Source: Blastococcus sp. (GTDB taxonomy: Bacteria; Actinomycetota; Actinomycetes; Mycobacteriales; Geodermatophilaceae). Taken from it: DNA of 39,578 nt. Where the stretch lies: the NCBI GenBank assembly GCA_025965795.1, contig JAOPWH010000117.1, forward strand, positions 1 through 39,578. Direction: 5' to 3'. The position numbers and the translations under genes are program-made. Every line of letters begins with the position of its first letter. The stretch's first letter is position 1. Positions 1 to 7,319 of the stretch are shown piece after piece. The notes beneath the pieces were generated by a model. It saw nothing but the letters and a program-made list of their open reading frames with translations. It was not told where the DNA came from and ran no database searches.

Positions 1-137
1 CCGCTGGGCGCGGCGAACGGCGAGTGCGGGGCGTGCTCCATCTCCCAGTGGTCGTTGTTGACGTTGCCGCCCTCGACCTGGTGGGCGGCGGTGGCGGCTC
101 CCCAGAGGAAACCGTCGGGGAAGTTCGCGCTGGTCAT
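1..137 (-). CDS. GH1 family beta-glucosidase (N-terminal part only)
   Basis: Only the first 45 codons lie in the window; the gene continues beyond the left edge. The visible N-terminus reads FPDGFLWGAATAAHQVEGG, the classic GH1 opening, with the conserved sugar-binding Gln at residue 20. Family GH1 enzymes cleave terminal beta-glucosides and related aryl glycosides with retention. No signal peptide precedes the domain, so the enzyme should be cytoplasmic. The ATG at 137 overlaps the stop codon of the upstream FAD monooxygenase as ATGA, and AGGAG lies about 7 bases upstream, so the two genes are translationally coupled. The context suggests action on aromatic beta-glucosides. The catalytic glutamates are outside the window, so activity cannot be judged here. 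Confidence 0.9.
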   Translation of the reverse strand, partial: MTSANFPDGFLWGAATAAHQVEGGNVNNDHWEMEHAPHSPFAAPS

Positions 138-1789
138 CGGGAGATCTCCTGGAAGGTGGGGTGGTCGCCGACGGCGATGTTCGGGGCGCCGGCCGCGCCG
201 ACGACGGAGCGGAGCAGGGCGTCCGGATCGGGAACGGTGGTGCCGCGCCAGGCGACGTGCTGGTCGGGCCGGACCAGGACGAGGTCGGCGTCGTAGCGGG
301 GGCGCAGTTCCGTGGGGAGGTCGAGGACCTGCAGGGGCAGGTCGGCGCGTGCCGCCGCGTCGGTCAGGCCGGTTGTGTCCACGTCCCGAGCGAGGCGGAG
401 GAGGGTGAAACCGTCGCCGAGGCGGTCGTAGATCGACGTGCCGTCGGCCAGCCAGGCGTGCGGGAGGCGCGCACCCGGGTGCGCAGACGGCGCGTAGGTG
501 CGCAGCGCCGGCGCCGGAACGGCTCGGCCGTCGGGGACGACGACGGGGGAGTCGGGGTAGTCGTAACCGAGCACCAGGCCGAGGCTGTGGAACTCGCTCT
601 CCTTGACCGAGAGCCGCCGGGCGACGTCGGCCCGGAGCAGCCGGCCCGCCGTGCCGCCGTCGTCGAGGTCGGTCTCGGCGAAGGACGGCGCGAGGAAGGA
701 CTCCTGGTCGCCGGCGGCGCCGATCGTGCGCATCGCGACCGGCCGGCGCTCCGCCTCGTAGCTGTCGAGCAGCGACTCGGGTGCCCACCCGTGCAGGACG
801 GCGGCGAGCTTCCAGCCGAGGTTGACCGCGTCGCCGACGCAGGTGTTGAAGCCGTGCCCGCCCCACGGCGGGTTGAGGTGGGCGGCGTCGCCGACGAGGA
901 ACACGTGGCTGCCGCGGTACCGGTCGACGAGCAGCATCCGCGCCGACCAGGGATCGGTGGCGAGCACCTCGACGTCGATGTCGGCTCCCGCCAGCGCGCG
1001 CACCAGTGCTGCGGGGTCGACGTCGTCAGAGCGCGTGTCGACGCCCTGGACGATGGCCCACCAGGTGCCGTCGAGATCGAGGCGGCCCATGAGGCCGCCG
1101 TGCTCCGCGCCGATGACCCAGTAGTGGACGCCCAGGGCGCACAGCTCGCGCTCCTCGAGCGCCCGGCTGCGGAAGGTGATGCTCAGGTTGGGCAGTGCAC
1201 CCGAGGAGCCCTCGTAGCGCGCGCCGATCGCGGTGCGGCTGACGCCGCCGCTGCCGTCGCAGCCGAGCAGCCAGTCGGCGCTGATGCGGTGCGGCGTGCC
1301 GTCGGGCGCCTCCAGTACCGCCTTGGCCGCGTCCGGTCCGTCGAGCACCGACACCGCGCGCCAGCCGGTCAGCAGCGTGACGGTCGGGAGTTCAGCCGCG
1401 GCCTCGCGGAGCACCTCCTCGACCAGCGGCTGCGGTGCCTGCTGCCCGGCCTCGGCGGCGATCTCCTCACGAGCCGTCCAGAGGCCGAAGGCGTTCTCGA
1501 AGCGGGTGATCTCGGAGCCGAACAGGCCGGTCACGAAGACGACGTCCTGGGCGTGCTCGACCGGCAGGGGAGCGGCTGCGCGCAGCCGGTCGGCGATGCC
1601 CCAGCGGCGCAGGTGCTCCATCGTGCGGACGCTGGTCGTCTTGGCGCGGGGGCGCAGCGGGTCGAGCACCGTCCGCGGCTCGACGACGAGCACCTCGATC
1701 CCGCGCCGGCCGAGCTCGATCGCGGCGGAGAGGCCACTGGGGCCGCCACCGACGACGAGCACCGGGACGGTGGCAGGCACGGTCGTCAT
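134..1789 (-). CDS. FAD-dependent aromatic monooxygenase (PHBH/TfdB/MhpA-like)
   Basis: A 551-residue class A flavoprotein monooxygenase, which would hydroxylate a phenolic ring using NAD(P)H and O2 in the cytoplasm. The dinucleotide-binding motif GGGPSG is at residues 14-19, the DG motif GCDGS at 177-181, and the FAD ribityl-binding GD motif (LVGDAAHLNPPWGGHG) at 298-313. The remaining C-terminal part matches in length the thioredoxin-like tail of the phenol hydroxylase and MhpA group. The reading frame extends upstream to 1930, but the ATG at 1789 has AGGAG at ideal spacing and the glycine-rich motif normally starts about a dozen residues in, so this start is preferred. The gene is coupled to the GH1 gene, and an IclR-type palindrome sits 136 bp upstream. 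Flavonoid or phloroglucinol hydroxylation fits the neighbourhood, but the substrate is inference. Confidence 0.9.
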   Translation of the reverse strand: MTTVPATVPVLVVGGGPSGLSAAIELGRRGIEVLVVEPRTVLDPLRPRAKTTSVRTMEHLRRWGIADRLRAAAPLPVEHAQDVVFVTGLFGSEITRFENAFGLWTAREEIAAEAGQQAPQPLVEEVLREAAAELPTVTLLTGWRAVSVLDGPDAAKAVLEAPDGTPHRISADWLLGCDGSGGVSRTAIGARYEGSSGALPNLSITFRSRALEERELCALGVHYWVIGAEHGGLMGRLDLDGTWWAIVQGVDTRSDDVDPAALVRALAGADIDVEVLATDPWSARMLLVDRYRGSHVFLVGDAAHLNPPWGGHGFNTCVGDAVNLGWKLAAVLHGWAPESLLDSYEAERRPVAMRTIGAAGDQESFLAPSFAETDLDDGGTAGRLLRADVARRLSVKESEFHSLGLVLGYDYPDSPVVVPDGRAVPAPALRTYAPSAHPGARLPHAWLADGTSIYDRLGDGFTLLRLARDVDTTGLTDAAARADLPLQVLDLPTELRPRYDADLVLVRPDQHVAWRGTTVPDPDALLRSVVGAAGAPNIAVGDHPTFQEISR

Positions 1790-1924
1790 CGGATCTCCTG
1801 TCATGGGGCTCGTCCACGGGGACGACGGGCGGAGCGAGTGCGTGCGGACGGACCTCCGCGGTCTGCGGAACCCGTCCGGCTCGGGACCAGCATCCGTGGC
1901 GGCGGTCACTCCGACGTAGGGCGT

Positions 1925-1939
1925 TGCCATTGAGCGGCA
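1925..1939 (-). promoter_or_regulatory. Candidate IclR operator, copy 1 (FAD monooxygenase-GH1 operon)
   Basis: The 15-mer TGCCATTGAGCGGCA is an imperfect palindrome with TGCC/GGCA arms. It is identical to copies 2, 3 and 4 in this window. It lies 136 bp upstream of the FAD monooxygenase start, in the 275-bp gap shared with the divergent HNH gene. The identity to a copy just upstream of the IclR gene suggests this is a binding site for that regulator. Confidence 0.7.
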
Positions 1940-2052
1940 GCGTGAACCGGTCCGATCGAGACCGGGCCGTCGCGGCCATCGGCGCGGGCCGTCCGGTGCT
2001 GCCCGTCTTGGCGTCTGCGCTGCTCAGGCCCGGATTTGTCGTACCCCTTCCG

Positions 2053-2058
2053 TAGCTT
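2053..2058 (+). promoter_or_regulatory. Possible leaderless -10 element for the HNH gene
   Basis: TAGCTT fits the actinobacterial TANNNT -10 pattern and ends 6 bases before the ATG at 2065, the spacing expected when transcription starts at the start codon. No convincing -35 was found at 16-18 bases. A short GAGG also sits just before the ATG, so leadered translation is not excluded. Confidence 0.35.
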
Positions 2059-2064
2059 CGAGGC

Positions 2065-3597
2065 ATGTTCCCGGGTGCGAGCTACGGCGTGGCGGTGTCG
2101 GTCACGCGCCTGCATCCGGAGCTGCCCGAGTTCATCCCGGCCGATGCCGTCGGCCGGCCGGTGCGACTCGACGAGATGCTTCCCGCCGAGTTCCTCACCG
2201 CCGAGGAGCTGGTTCGCGAGATCCAGCGGGCCGAGCAGGTCGAGGCGATGGTCGCCGCGTACAAGGCCGAGCGCATCGCCGAGTTGGCGGCCCGTAGTTC
2301 GGCGTCGACCGATCGCCGCCCTGGCACGCCGGGTGCGGCGGCGGAGCGCGACGAACGCCTGCCGGACGACGTCAGCGAGTTCTTCCCCGACGAACTGGCC
2401 ATGGTCCTCAACTGCTCGCGCACCCGCGCGACGCTGCTCACCGCGACCTCGCAGACGCTGGTCTCCTCTCTTCCCAGGACCTGGCGGGCGCTCGCGGAGG
2501 GGCGCCTCGACTACCCCCGGGCGAGAGCGTTGGCCGCCGAGCTCGGCTGGCCGGCCCGTGAGACCGATCCGGTCGTCGTGTCCGCCGTCGAGGCGGCCAT
2601 GCTTCCGGTGGCGACCACGATGTCGGTCAGGCGGCTGCGTGCGGCCACGCGAGCCGAGCTCCTCGCCCGTGACGCGGCGGCGGCCGAACTGAGGCGGAAG
2701 CGCGCCCAGCGGGCCGCGGACGTGAGTGTGCGGGGGATCGGCGACGGCATGTCCGAGGTGGTGGCCACCATGCCCGCGCCGCTGGCGGCCGCCACCTTCG
2801 ATGCGGTCGACCGTTACGCGCGCATGGCCCGGGCAGCGGGCGACCACGCGCCTCTCGGCCAGCTGCGCAGTGCGATGTTCGCCGATCTGGCGCTGCGGCC
2901 CTGGGACACGTCCCGGCCACCGGTCACCGCTCACCTCACGGTGCTCGCGCCGCTGCCCGCCCTCCAGCAGCGGCCGGGTGCTGTGGCCGAGGTCGGCGGT
3001 GAGCCCATCACCGCGGCGCACGCGCGGAAGCTGCTGGAGTCCCTCGACGCGCTGTGCCCAGGCGGGCTGCGGTCGCCGGCCGGGGGCAGCGTGACGGTGG
3101 CGGTCACCGCGCCGGACTCCGGAGAGCTGCTCGCGGCTCCGAAGCTGCAGGAGCTGCGGAGAGTCGCCCGCCGGGGTTGCCGGACGCATCCGGACGACGA
3201 GTGCGGCTGCCCGGTGCTGGGTCGGCCACCGGCGGTCGACGGATATCCGCCCTCCGCGGGGCAGAAGCGCTGGCTCCGGACCCGCGACCGGACGTGCCGG
3301 CATCCCGGCTGTGACAACGCCGCCGGGTGGGCCGACCTCGACCACGTGATCCCGCATGCGCGCGGCGGTCCGACCGACTGCGCCAACCTGTGCTGCCTGT
3401 GCCGACGGCATCACCGGCTGAAGACCCATGCCCCCGGCTGGCGATTCGTGCTGCACCGCGACGGCACTCTGTCGGTGACCACCCCGACCGGTGTCACGCG
3501 GTCGACCCGGCCACCCGGACTGCACGCCCTGCCGGAGGACTGGCCGGTGCCCCTGCCGGAGCTGGCCGGCCCGCTCGACGACCCCCCACCGTTCTGA
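2065..3597 (+). CDS. DUF222 / HNH endonuclease-domain protein (13E12-repeat family)
   Basis: A 510-residue protein of the DUF222-HNH type that is multicopy in many actinobacteria. The long helical N-terminal region corresponds to DUF222. The C-terminus holds an HNH nuclease domain with a Cys-rich zinc-knuckle look (CRHPGC, then CLCRRHH), the catalytic-type DH pair at residues 426-427 and HH at 449-450. Its cellular role is not established; nuclease activity is inferred from the HNH motif. The gene is on the plus strand and separates the FAD monooxygenase operon from the DUF3500 operon, which are otherwise a continuous minus-strand run. Its stop codon is 16 bp from that of the convergent DUF3500 gene. 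It looks like a later insertion into the catabolic locus and need not belong to it. Confidence 0.9.
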   Translation: MFPGASYGVAVSVTRLHPELPEFIPADAVGRPVRLDEMLPAEFLTAEELVREIQRAEQVEAMVAAYKAERIAELAARSSASTDRRPGTPGAAAERDERLPDDVSEFFPDELAMVLNCSRTRATLLTATSQTLVSSLPRTWRALAEGRLDYPRARALAAELGWPARETDPVVVSAVEAAMLPVATTMSVRRLRAATRAELLARDAAAAELRRKRAQRAADVSVRGIGDGMSEVVATMPAPLAAATFDAVDRYARMARAAGDHAPLGQLRSAMFADLALRPWDTSRPPVTAHLTVLAPLPALQQRPGAVAEVGGEPITAAHARKLLESLDALCPGGLRSPAGGSVTVAVTAPDSGELLAAPKLQELRRVARRGCRTHPDDECGCPVLGRPPAVDGYPPSAGQKRWLRTRDRTCRHPGCDNAAGWADLDHVIPHARGGPTDCANLCCLCRRHHRLKTHAPGWRFVLHRDGTLSVTTPTGVTRSTRPPGLHALPEDWPVPLPELAGPLDDPPPF

Positions 3598-3613
3598 CGA
3601 TGCGGGGATTCGG

Positions 3614-4867
3614 TCAGGCGGTTGCGTTCCGTTCCTGCCACTGGCGCACCCAGGCTCGGCCGTAGTCGTTGCCGTGCGGCGCGCGCAGGACCGTGTGGAT
3701 GTGGAACGGCTGCGGGGTGTCGTAGTCGAGGAAGACGCCGCAGTGGTGGTCCAGCTCGGCGATCAGCACCGGCGACTGGAGGCGGTAGTAGAAGACGTCG
3801 CCGGGCGCGTGCCCGCCGATCCAGGAGAACCAGGTCTCCTCGAGGTGCTCCTCGACCTCGCGCAACCGGGCGGCCCGTGGACCCTCGGGCAGCAGCCGGA
3901 CGAAGGCCTCGGCGATGGACAGAGCCGCCTGCTGGGCCTCGGCCGGCAGATCGGCCACGCGGACGCCCTCGAAGGGGATCACCCGGTTGTCCTGGAAGGC
4001 CCCGGCCAGGTGCCGCTCGTCGCCCGGGTGCACGCGACCGGGCGGCATCGCCGGATCCACCATGTACTCGAAGACGACGGCGGCGCGGCGCTGCTCGGCG
4101 GTCAGGGCGGCCATCAGCGCGAGCCCGAGGTCGATGCGGTCGGCGAAGACGTCGGCGAGCCCGGCGTGCGGGCCGGCGTCGATCTCGTCGGGCTCGGCGC
4201 CGAGGAAGACCGGCGACACGACCATGCGGCCCTCGACCACCAGGCAGTTGACCGCGCAGTGGTGGCCGAACAGCTGCCAGCCCCAGGGCGCGTGCAGGTC
4301 GGGCTCGCCGTAGAGGGCGATGTTGTAGCTGAATTCGTTGAGCACCGTCTCCAGGTCGACCACCTCGCCGAGGAAGCCGTTGATCAGCATCATCGCGTGC
4401 GCCAGGTGGTAGCCCTCGGGGGAGAGCGAGGCTCGCATCAGGCCGAGCGCCTTCTCCCGCACCTCGACCGGCTGCAGGTCCAGCCGCAGGCCGGTGTCGA
4501 ACTGCAGAAACTCCGGATTCGCCCAGGTCTGCCACTCGACGGCGTCCACGTCGAAGGAGATCCGCTTCCGGCCGTCGTCGTCCAGGACGGCGAGCAGCTC
4601 GCGTGCGGCGGCGACCATTGACTCGACCGGTGCTTCCTCCCCGGGACGGGCGGGCTCGAAGGGGTAGAGCCCGTCGCGGAGGGTGCCGTCCTCGGTGACC
4701 CCGCGGAACTCGTTCCGGTAGAGCGGCGTCCAGCCCTCGACGAGGCCGCCGGTGAAGGTGCCGGGCTTCCGCGAGAACTCGCCATACGTGTACGGGTCCA
4801 TGCCGCGCACCTCGGCCACCCTCGGGTGGTCGTGCGGAAACAGGTACTGCCGGTACTCGCCGGACAC
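3614..4867 (-). CDS. DUF3500 family protein, unknown function
   Basis: A 417-residue protein recognised as DUF3500 (Pfam PF12006) by its C-terminal signature, in which LDHHCGVFLDY (372-382) is followed by PFHIHTVLRAPHGNDYG (387-403). Conserved-looking histidines at 202-203, 374-375, 389, 391 and 398 would suit a metal or substrate site; this is inference. There is no signal peptide or membrane segment, so it should be cytoplasmic. The GTG at 4867 was chosen because it starts 2 bases after the stop of the upstream FAH-family gene; the open frame further upstream is the shadow of that gene. It is the last gene of the cupin-esterase-FAH-DUF3500 operon. That position makes it a candidate for an unassigned step of aromatic or aglycone breakdown. 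I know of no characterised reaction for this family. Confidence 0.88.
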   Translation of the reverse strand: MSGEYRQYLFPHDHPRVAEVRGMDPYTYGEFSRKPGTFTGGLVEGWTPLYRNEFRGVTEDGTLRDGLYPFEPARPGEEAPVESMVAAARELLAVLDDDGRKRISFDVDAVEWQTWANPEFLQFDTGLRLDLQPVEVREKALGLMRASLSPEGYHLAHAMMLINGFLGEVVDLETVLNEFSYNIALYGEPDLHAPWGWQLFGHHCAVNCLVVEGRMVVSPVFLGAEPDEIDAGPHAGLADVFADRIDLGLALMAALTAEQRRAAVVFEYMVDPAMPPGRVHPGDERHLAGAFQDNRVIPFEGVRVADLPAEAQQAALSIAEAFVRLLPEGPRAARLREVEEHLEETWFSWIGGHAPGDVFYYRLQSPVLIAELDHHCGVFLDYDTPQPFHIHTVLRAPHGNDYGRAWVRQWQERNATA

Positions 4868-4869
4868 GG

Positions 4870-5718
4870 TCAGGCCTTTCGCGCGGAGTTGTCGACGATC
4901 CGGTTGGTCAGCACACCGATCCGCTCGACCTCGACCTCGACGACGTCCCCGGGCTGCAGCAGCCACGGCGGCGTGCGGGCGTAACCGACGCCGGACGGCG
5001 TGCCGGTGGCCAGCAGGTCGCCCGGCCGGAGCGTGAAGGTGTGCGAGATCAGCGAGAGCGTGTCACCGACGGGATAGACCATCTCGTCGGTGCGCCCGTC
5101 CTGCACGGTCTCGCCGTTGACCCGGGTCTGCACGTGGAGGCCGTCGCGCAGGTCACCGACCTCGGCGGCGGGGACGAGAGGCCCGAGCGGGCCGGAGTTG
5201 TCGCCGTTCTTGCCGAGGATCCACTGCGACGTGAGTTTCTGCGCCCGGCGTGAGGTGAGATCGTTGAAGCACGAGTAGCCGACGACGGCGGCCAGCGCCT
5301 CCTCGGGGGTCGCGTCCACGAGCGTCGAGCCCACGAACGCCATGACCTCGCCCTCCCAGTCGAGCCCGTCCTCGTTCGACGGCACGGGAACCTCGGCGCC
5401 GTCGACCGTGAGCGACTGCGTCCAGCGGGCGAACAGCGTCGGGTACGGCGGGATCTCCTGGTCGCGGAAGCTGCCCTCGGCGACGTGCTCGAGGTAGTTC
5501 AGCCCGATGCAGATCACCCGGGCTCCGGGAAGGACCGGCGGCACGAACCGCAGACCGGCCGCCGGCACCGTCTCACCCGCCGGTTCGCGCGAGAGGAAGG
5601 CCGCCGCGTCGGACCAGAACTCCTCGAGGCAGGCGATCACGGTCACCTGCGCGCCGTCTTCCGAGAGCGAGGCGACGAGCACGTCCCCGCCGTCCCGGCG
5701 GATGCCGACGATCCTCAT
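4870..5718 (-). CDS. Fumarylacetoacetate hydrolase (FAH) family protein
   Basis: A 282-residue FAH-superfamily enzyme. The family hydrolyses or decarboxylates acylpyruvate-type C-C bonds, or cleaves diketo sugar acids, using a divalent metal. The fold markers are CIGLNYLEHVAEG (70-82), the metal-binding Glu pair in DWEGEV (E122 and E124), D153 in CFNDLTSR, GKNGDNSGPLGP, and the C-terminal TGTPSGVGYA. An ATG 7 codons upstream (5739) abuts the stop codon of the preceding gene, but CGAGGACAG gives the ATG at 5718 a better ribosome-binding site. It sits between the esterase and DUF3500 genes in one operon. It could hydrolyse a ring-cleavage product of the aglycone. Alternatively it could act on a 2,4-diketo-3-deoxy sugar acid from L-rhamnose, since two rhamnosidases are encoded nearby. 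Confidence 0.88.
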   Translation of the reverse strand: MRIVGIRRDGGDVLVASLSEDGAQVTVIACLEEFWSDAAAFLSREPAGETVPAAGLRFVPPVLPGARVICIGLNYLEHVAEGSFRDQEIPPYPTLFARWTQSLTVDGAEVPVPSNEDGLDWEGEVMAFVGSTLVDATPEEALAAVVGYSCFNDLTSRRAQKLTSQWILGKNGDNSGPLGPLVPAAEVGDLRDGLHVQTRVNGETVQDGRTDEMVYPVGDTLSLISHTFTLRPGDLLATGTPSGVGYARTPPWLLQPGDVVEVEVERIGVLTNRIVDNSARKA

Positions 5719-5739
5719 CTGTCCTCGTCTCTCGGTCAT

Positions 5740-6642
5740 TCAGGCGCCCAGGCGGCGGCGCAGGCCGTCGATCGTGCGGTCGAGGGCCTTCGACGCGGCG
5801 TCCGGGGAGCCGAGCCACATGTGGTCGGCCCCCTCGTACCGCTCGAGCTCGACGTCCACCCCGGCCGCCTCCAGGAGCGCATACAGCCGGTCGCTCTGGA
5901 CGCAGGGCACGAACCGGTCGTCGAGGCCGTGCAGCAGCAGGAACGGCGGGGCGCCGGGGTGCACGTGCGTGACCGGGCTGGCCTGCGCGGCGAGCTCCGG
6001 CACGCTCGGGGCGGGGGCGCCCAGCAGCTGCGCCTCGCGGGTGGACGGGTCCGCCGGGTCGGCGCCCTTGTCCGGAGCGACCGCCGCGACGTCGCTCGGC
6101 GCGTACCAGGCGACGACGGCGGACACGGCGCTGGAGATCCCGGTGATGCCGACGTCCCCCTCCAACTCCGCGTCGTCGATGGTCAGCCCGAGCAGTTCGG
6201 CGAGGTGGCCCCCGGCCGACTCGCCCCAGGCGGCGATCCGCTCGGGATCGATGCCGATCTCCTCGGCGCGCGCCCGCAGCCAGCGGACGGCGGCCTTCGC
6301 GTCGTGCAGCTGCGCCGGCCAGGTCGCCTCACCGGACAACCGGTAGTCGATGCTGGCGACGGCGATGCCGGCCTGGGCGACCCGCTCGAACGGGCCGCCG
6401 GCCGCGTACGAGGGCCCGAGCGAGTGCCGGCTGCCCATGCGCCACCCGCCGCCGTGCAGGAACACGACGAGCGGCACCGGATTCCCCGTCTCCGGCGGGA
6501 GAACGAGGTCCAGCTCCAGCGGACGGACCCCCGGGATGGCGGCATACGGGACGCCGAGCAGCAGCCGGGTGCCGCCGGAGCCGGCCCGGGCGGGCGGCAA
6601 CGGGGCGACGTGAGCGGGCGGCGGCGGAAGAGCGGGCGTCAC
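5740..6642 (-). CDS. Alpha/beta hydrolase, BD-FAE/HSL-like esterase
   Basis: A 300-residue serine esterase. The oxyanion-hole motif HGGGW is at residues 63-67, the nucleophile is S142 in GESAGG, and the likely acid and histidine are D241 or D242 in HGLDDRF and H274 in GADHM. No signal peptide is seen, so it should act in the cytoplasm. The GTG start at 6642 overlaps the stop of the cupin gene as GTGA. It closely resembles the esterase at 19478-20401: both carry PAQLHDAKAAVR after the oxyanion loop. Directly after a quercetinase-like cupin, the obvious proposal is hydrolysis of the depside formed by flavonol cleavage into a protocatechuate-type acid and a trihydroxybenzoate. Deacylation of acylated glycosides is an alternative. 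The substrate is not shown by the sequence. Confidence 0.88.
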   Translation of the reverse strand: MTPALPPPPAHVAPLPPARAGSGGTRLLLGVPYAAIPGVRPLELDLVLPPETGNPVPLVVFLHGGGWRMGSRHSLGPSYAAGGPFERVAQAGIAVASIDYRLSGEATWPAQLHDAKAAVRWLRARAEEIGIDPERIAAWGESAGGHLAELLGLTIDDAELEGDVGITGISSAVSAVVAWYAPSDVAAVAPDKGADPADPSTREAQLLGAPAPSVPELAAQASPVTHVHPGAPPFLLLHGLDDRFVPCVQSDRLYALLEAAGVDVELERYEGADHMWLGSPDAASKALDRTIDGLRRRLGA

Positions 6643-7196
6643 TCCGCGTCGGGCCACTCGAAGTCGCGCATGAACTGCATGTGGTGCTGCTGGGCAGCGG
6701 CCTGCATGCGCGGGAAGTCCGGGATGAACGGCGGCTGGTCGGTGGTGGGGTGGTCGGTCGGCGTGCCCATGTGCTGGAAGAACCGCTCGAAGCCGCCGGA
6801 CAGCGTGCCCATCAGGCGGGCGGCTTCCTCGATCTTGTAGGCGTGCGCGAACCCGGCCGGCACGTACCCGAAGTCGCCCGGGTTCAGCAGCTCGGAGTGC
6901 TTTCCGCCGTCGGCGTCCTGGAAGAACAGCCGCACCTTGCCCTCCAGCACGTAGAACGTCTCGTGGGTGGCGTTGTGCGAGTGGGTGGGGATGATGTCGC
7001 CGGCCGGGGAGTCGGCGGTGATGATCCCGAACTGGCCCTCGGTCTCGTCGGCGGACAGCAGCACCGTCATCAGGTCGGTGAAGAGCATGGCGTGCTCGCC
7101 CTCGCCGCGGCGCAGCACGTAGGGAACGGGCCTGCCGGGCAGCTGCCCCTTCCATCTCGGGCCGTTCTCGGGGTCGATCAGGTACTCGAAGCTCAT
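6639..7196 (-). CDS. Quercetin 2,3-dioxygenase-like monocupin
   Basis: A 185-residue single-domain cupin. The first motif, HSHNATHETFYVLEG, supplies H72, H74 and E79; the second, PGDFGYVPAGFAHAY, supplies H118. This three-His-one-Glu metal set and the overall length match the monocupin quercetinase QueD of Streptomyces sp. FLA, whose ligands I recall as His69, His71, Glu76 and His115. Such enzymes open the flavonol C ring with O2, releasing CO and a depside. The ATG at 7196 has GGGAGAAA upstream; the longer frame starting at 7283 runs through the operator and is rejected. It is the first gene of a four-gene operon, with a candidate IclR operator 72 bp upstream. Other cupin substrates cannot be excluded, because the family covers many small phenolics and keto acids. 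Confidence 0.85.
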   Translation of the reverse strand: MSFEYLIDPENGPRWKGQLPGRPVPYVLRRGEGEHAMLFTDLMTVLLSADETEGQFGIITADSPAGDIIPTHSHNATHETFYVLEGKVRLFFQDADGGKHSELLNPGDFGYVPAGFAHAYKIEEAARLMGTLSGGFERFFQHMGTPTDHPTTDQPPFIPDFPRMQAAAQQHHMQFMRDFEWPDAE

Positions 7197-7267
7197 GTTT
7201 TCTCCCGGTCCGGTCGACGGTGACGGGCCTGAGCATCGGTGACCGGCGTCACCCGCTCCCACACCGA

Positions 7268-7282
7268 TGCCATTGAGCGGCA
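7268..7282 (-). promoter_or_regulatory. Candidate IclR operator, copy 2 (cupin operon)
   Basis: An exact copy of TGCCATTGAGCGGCA, located 72 bp upstream of the cupin ATG and 37 bp beyond the stop codon of the MFS gene. This is the right place to control the cupin-esterase-FAH-DUF3500 operon. No clear -35/-10 pair could be assigned next to it. Confidence 0.72.
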
Positions 7283-7319
7283 ACCGATCGCCGGTTTCTC
7301 GGGCGGTGCCGCAGTGAGC

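Noticed and set aside
161-1933. Long plus-strand open frame of about 590 codons
   Set aside because: It is antisense to the FAD monooxygenase, whose motifs are unmistakable, and its translation is Arg/Gly/Ala-rich without any domain. Long shadow frames are expected at this GC content.
3590-3625. CTGAC/GTCAG repeat between the convergent HNH and DUF3500 stops
   Set aside because: Five-bp arms with a 14-base loop are too weak to call a terminator.
7197-7283. Upstream ATG giving a longer cupin beginning MPLNG
   Set aside because: The same MPLNG start appears before the IclR gene because the operator palindrome contains an ATG. It is regulatory DNA; the cupin ATG at 7196 has a ribosome-binding site.
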